Origin: Streptomyces sp. DvalAA-43
GTDB taxonomy: Bacteria > Actinomycetota > Actinomycetes > Streptomycetales > Streptomycetaceae
Length of the DNA: 64,000 nt
Reading direction: 5' to 3'
Assembly: GCF_900091725.1 (NCBI RefSeq)
Contig: NZ_FMBW01000033.1
Span: 62,001-126,000, forward strand
Shown in pieces: positions 61,657-64,000 of this stretch (the first letter of the stretch is position 1; each line of letters starts with the position of its first letter). The notes under the pieces are model-generated. The model did no database searches. It saw nothing but the letters and a program-made list of their open reading frames with translations, and had not been told where the DNA came from. The position numbers were made by a program, and so were the translations under genes.

Positions 61657-62232
61657 ATGGATGACGATCCCGGCACCTTCACCCTGTCGGCCGGCCCGCT
61701 GCTGCTCCGGCCCTGGCTTGCCGAGGACGCCCCGGCCCTGATCGAGGCCCACCGTGACCCCACGATGCGCGCCATGCTGTTGACGCGGATCACGGACGAG
61801 GCGGAGGCGGAACAGTGGCTGCGGGAGCAGCGGCGGGGCCGGAAGTCCGGCAGCCGCTTCGGCTTCGCGGTGGTGGACCGCGATCACGGCGGCGCATTGG
61901 TCGGAAACGTGGCGCTCAAGTACCCGGGCCCCGGCTCCGGCAGCGCGGAGGTCGGCTACTGGACGGCGGCGCCCGCCCGCGGCCGCGGGATCGCGCCGCT
62001 GGCGCTCGGGGCGCTCGGCGACTGGGCGTTCGGGGCGTTCGCCGGGGACGGGCTGACGCGGCTGGAGCTGATGCACCAAGTGGACAACAAGGCGTCGTGC
62101 CGGGTCGCGGAGAAGAGCGGATACGGCTTCGCGGAGGTGCTTCCGGCGCGGCCGCCGTGGCCGCGCGACGGGCACCGGCACGTGCGTCTGTGTGCCGGTG
62201 GGACACGGCGTACGGGGAAGGTTCTTCCGTAG
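61657..62232 (+). CDS. GNAT-family N-acetyltransferase (RimJ/RimL type)
   Basis: A 191-residue acetyltransferase starting MDDDPGTFTLSAGPLLLRPW. The acetyl-CoA loop is AAPARGRGIAPLALGALGDWAF (R/Q-x-x-G-x-A), followed by RLELMHQVDNKASCRVAEKSGYGF, the standard RimJ/RimL C-terminal pattern. The acceptor is unknown. ATG 61657 lacks a ribosome site but has a -10 element at leaderless spacing. The final codons merge into a 23-bp repeat array. Confidence 0.88.
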   Translation: MDDDPGTFTLSAGPLLLRPWLAEDAPALIEAHRDPTMRAMLLTRITDEAEAEQWLREQRRGRKSGSRFGFAVVDRDHGGALVGNVALKYPGPGSGSAEVGYWTAAPARGRGIAPLALGALGDWAFGAFAGDGLTRLELMHQVDNKASCRVAEKSGYGFAEVLPARPPWPRDGHRHVRLCAGGTRRTGKVLP

Positions 62233-62298
62233 GTACCCGGGAATGTCCTCCCATGCGTACCGGGAACGTCCTCCCGTAGGCACCGGGAATGTCCTCCC
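62215..62298. repeat. 23-bp repeats after GNAT gene
   Basis: GGGAATGTCCTCCC-type cores at 62239, 62262 and 62285 are 23 bases apart, each followed by a GTAGG/ATGCG spacer and ACC. A fourth diverged core (GGGAAGGTTCTTCC) at 62215 lies in the last codons of the gene, so the array seems to have grown from the coding end. Confidence 0.85.
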
Positions 62299-62328
62299 GC
62301 AGCCGTCCGTCTCCGGCCGCCCGGTGGC

Positions 62329-62892
62329 TCAGCCCGTCGGCGGGCCGTCGTGCAGGATCCGCTGGAACAGGCGGTGGTCGCGCCATTCGCCGTTGATGTG
62401 GAGATAGCGCGGGGCCATTCCGAACTGCTCGAAGCCGCACTTGGCGAGCACCCGCTGGGAGGCGGCGTTGTCGACCACGGTCCCGGCCTCGACCCGGTGC
62501 AGCCGCAGCCCGTCCCTGGCCACCTCGCAGATCCGTCGCACGGCGGCCGTGGCCAGACCGCGGCCCGCGTACTCGACATCGGTCCAGTACCCGAGCGTGC
62601 CGCTGCGGAACGGCCCGAGCGCGATGCCGTTCAGGTTGAACCCGCCGATCGCACGGTCCGCCTCGTCGGCGAGCACCCAGGCCATGCACCGCCCGGCGTC
62701 CCGGTCGGCGAGCAGCCCGGCCAGCCGCTCGCGCTGCCCCTGCTCGGTGTAGAAGGAGTCGGGCCGCACGGGCTCCCAGGGCTGCATGTACGCGCGGCTG
62801 CGGGTCAGCGAGTCGGCGAGGGAGGCGGCGTCGGCCGGGGTGACGGGACGGAGTCGTACCTCCGCGTCGAGCCGGTGGATGTCATGGATCAT
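62329..62892 (-). CDS. GNAT-family N-acetyltransferase (RimJ/RimL type)
   Basis: A 187-residue acetyltransferase: VRLRPVTPADAASLADSLTRSRAYMQPWEP at the start, the acetyl-CoA loop YAGRGLATAAVRRICEVA, and HRVEAGTVVDNAASQRVLAKCGFEQFG at the end. It is of the ribosomal-protein or small-substrate type, acceptor unknown. It is related to but clearly distinct from the neighbouring GNAT protein and converges with it. ATG 62892. Confidence 0.9.
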   Translation of the reverse strand: MIHDIHRLDAEVRLRPVTPADAASLADSLTRSRAYMQPWEPVRPDSFYTEQGQRERLAGLLADRDAGRCMAWVLADEADRAIGGFNLNGIALGPFRSGTLGYWTDVEYAGRGLATAAVRRICEVARDGLRLHRVEAGTVVDNAASQRVLAKCGFEQFGMAPRYLHINGEWRDHRLFQRILHDGPPTG

Positions 62893-62970
62893 CCCGGCAC
62901 GCTATCCCGGTGCGGTCCTCCGGCCCACGGCTGCCCCCGCCCCCGTCCCACGCCCGGACCCCGCCCCTCA

Positions 62971-63348
62971 CTACGCCGCGTGGTGCCGCTCCGCCAGGGC
63001 CGCCAGCCGGTCGAAGGTGCGGATCAGCTCGGCGCGTCTGTCCTCCTTGTATTCCTGCTTGGGTTCCAGACCGTCGATGGTCCGCTCCCACACGTCCATG
63101 AACGTCTTCTTCCAGCCCTCGACCACCGCCGGCTCCGGCATGGTCACGCCGACATGGCCCTGCTCCGCTATCAGGGCCAGCAGCTCGATGTTGCAGGGCA
63201 CGGCGACGCCGTCGTATTCGTCGGGCTCCAGGACGACCGGGTCGCCGCCCATCGCCTCCTCGATCTCCGAGAGAAGCCGCCCGGTGATGCCCGACAGATG
63301 GTCCGCGGCCGTGTCACTGTCGAAATTCCCGCTGCCCCAGGTACCCAC
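62971..63348 (-). CDS. DUF4259 family protein
   Basis: A 125-residue protein beginning VGTWGSGNFDSDTAADHL, the DUF4259 signature, followed by helices including LLSEIEEAMG and ELLALIAEQGHVGV. Function is unknown; members are often immunity-like or solitary. GTG 63348 follows a strong GAAGGGGG. Solitary here. Confidence 0.85.
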   Translation of the reverse strand: MGTWGSGNFDSDTAADHLSGITGRLLSEIEEAMGGDPVVLEPDEYDGVAVPCNIELLALIAEQGHVGVTMPEPAVVEGWKKTFMDVWERTIDGLEPKQEYKEDRRAELIRTFDRLAALAERHHAA

Positions 63349-63501
63349 GGGGCCCCCTTCCGCTGGTCCTCCCCTGCCTCCCCCGTTCTACCAAGAGGCA
63401 CTGACAACGGGCACGGAGAGAAGACGGAACAAGAGTCGGAACCGGAGACGGGACCGGTGGCCGGACCGACGGCGGGACCGGCAACCGGCCCGGCAGCGGA
63501 C

Positions 63502-64000
63502 TCATCGGCCCCCGCCGTCCTCCGCCGGGTCCAGCGCCAGCCGGTAGCCGCGTTTGACGACCGTCTGGATGAGCCGGGGCTCACCCAGCGCCGTACGGAG
63601 CCGTGCGACGGCCGTCTCCACCGCGTGCTCGTCGGTACCGCCGCCGGGCAGTGCGCGCAGCAGGTCGGCGCGGGCCACCACCCAGCCCGGCCGACGGGCC
63701 AGGGTGTGCAGCAGCGCCATTCCGGCGGGCGCCACCGGGCGCGGCTCGCCGTCCACGATCACGGCGTGCCCCCGGATCTCGACCCGGTGTCCGGCGACCG
63801 GCAACGCGGGTGCCCTGGCCGGAAGTTCCTGGCACAGGAGCTGGACGAGCGGGGCGAGCCGGAAGCGTTCCGGCTGGATCGTGCCGATGCCGCGGGCCCG
63901 CAGCGGCGCGGCGGTGACCGGTCCGACGCAGGCCACGAGGACGTCGTCGCGCAGCGCGCTCAGGAGTTCCGGGAGCAGCCCGCGCTTCTCGCCCCGGCCG
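63502..64000 (-). CDS. uroporphyrinogen-III synthase / winged-helix fusion (5' part outside window)
   Basis: The frame enters from the right edge and its visible part starts ...LLPELLSALRDDVLVACVGPVTAAPLRARGI, the end of a HemD-type uroporphyrinogen-III synthase. A linker leads to a C-terminal OmpR-type winged helix (VEIRGHAVIVDGEPRPVAPAGMALLHTLARRPGWVVARADLLRAL ... VETAVARLRTALGEPRLIQTVVKRGYRL). This fusion is known in actinomycetes. The enzyme closes the tetrapyrrole ring; the DNA-binding half suggests a regulatory role. The in-frame GTG 63936 is internal. Confidence 0.86.
   Translation of the reverse strand, partial: GRGEKRGLLPELLSALRDDVLVACVGPVTAAPLRARGIGTIQPERFRLAPLVQLLCQELPARAPALPVAGHRVEIRGHAVIVDGEPRPVAPAGMALLHTLARRPGWVVARADLLRALPGGGTDEHAVETAVARLRTALGEPRLIQTVVKRGYRLALDPAEDGGGR

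Overview
The window is chromosomal DNA of a streptomycete. It is very GC-rich with strong third-position GC bias, uses GTG starts and GTGA/ATGA overlaps freely, and carries Streptomyces-type genes (SsgA-like protein, CysO/CysM/Mec cysteine pathway, DUF3039, a haem-type uroporphyrinogen synthase fused to a winged helix). From memory, the gene order matches the S. coelicolor core region from just before ssgG to murA-hup-malic enzyme. That synteny is recollection, not a search.

Layout. 0-8.9 kb: a metallo-hydrolase cut by the edge, a membrane-tethered PemK/MazF-like protein, the cysM-cysO-mec sulfur cluster with a Cys-rich leader peptide, an amino-acid permease, DUF2017, ClpS, then pncB and pncA (NAD salvage). 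9-18.6 kb: a secreted M6 metalloprotease, two RDD membrane proteins, an SsgA-like protein, a GlcD-type flavoprotein and a TPR protein. 18.6-28 kb: hppD facing an Lrp/AsnC regulator, a four-gene OpuC-type osmoprotectant/quaternary-amine ABC transporter, an ArsR-type regulator with an MFS exporter, a Lon-like S16 secreted protease and an IclR regulator. 28.4-33 kb: three secreted proteins, two of them long paralogues. 33-38 kb: a DEAH helicase, a Doc toxin with only a stub of antitoxin, an MFS transporter, tRNA-Cys and a P-loop kinase.

38.3-41.8 kb: a small type VII secretion-associated group (mycosin-like S8 protease, WXG/PPE-like substrate and a partner) whose codon use looks less GC-extreme than its surroundings. 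41.9-47.5 kb: a translationally coupled xanthine-dehydrogenase-family operon (FAD, Fe-S, Mo subunits). Its Fe-S subunit carries about 600 extra residues, including a His-Thr-Gly-Gln repeat tract, and its Mo subunit lacks the usual catalytic glutamate. 47.9-52.7 kb: an N-acetylhexosaminidase/sugar ABC operon with a DasR-like operator. 52.8-64 kb: DUF3039, YqgE, murA, hup, malic enzyme with a long untranslated leader containing a terminator, a HelD-like helicase, a CGNR regulator, two GNAT acetyltransferases, DUF4259, and the end of a HemD/winged-helix fusion.

Most genes are core metabolism. The most unusual items are the redox operon with the repeat-bearing Fe-S subunit, a 25-bp triplication that creates two ten-residue coupled micro-ORFs inside the OpuC operon, a 14-bp phased repeat array over a leaderless promoter, and the Cys-rich leaderless leader peptide before cysO. 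No CRISPR array, insertion sequence, rRNA or integrase was seen.
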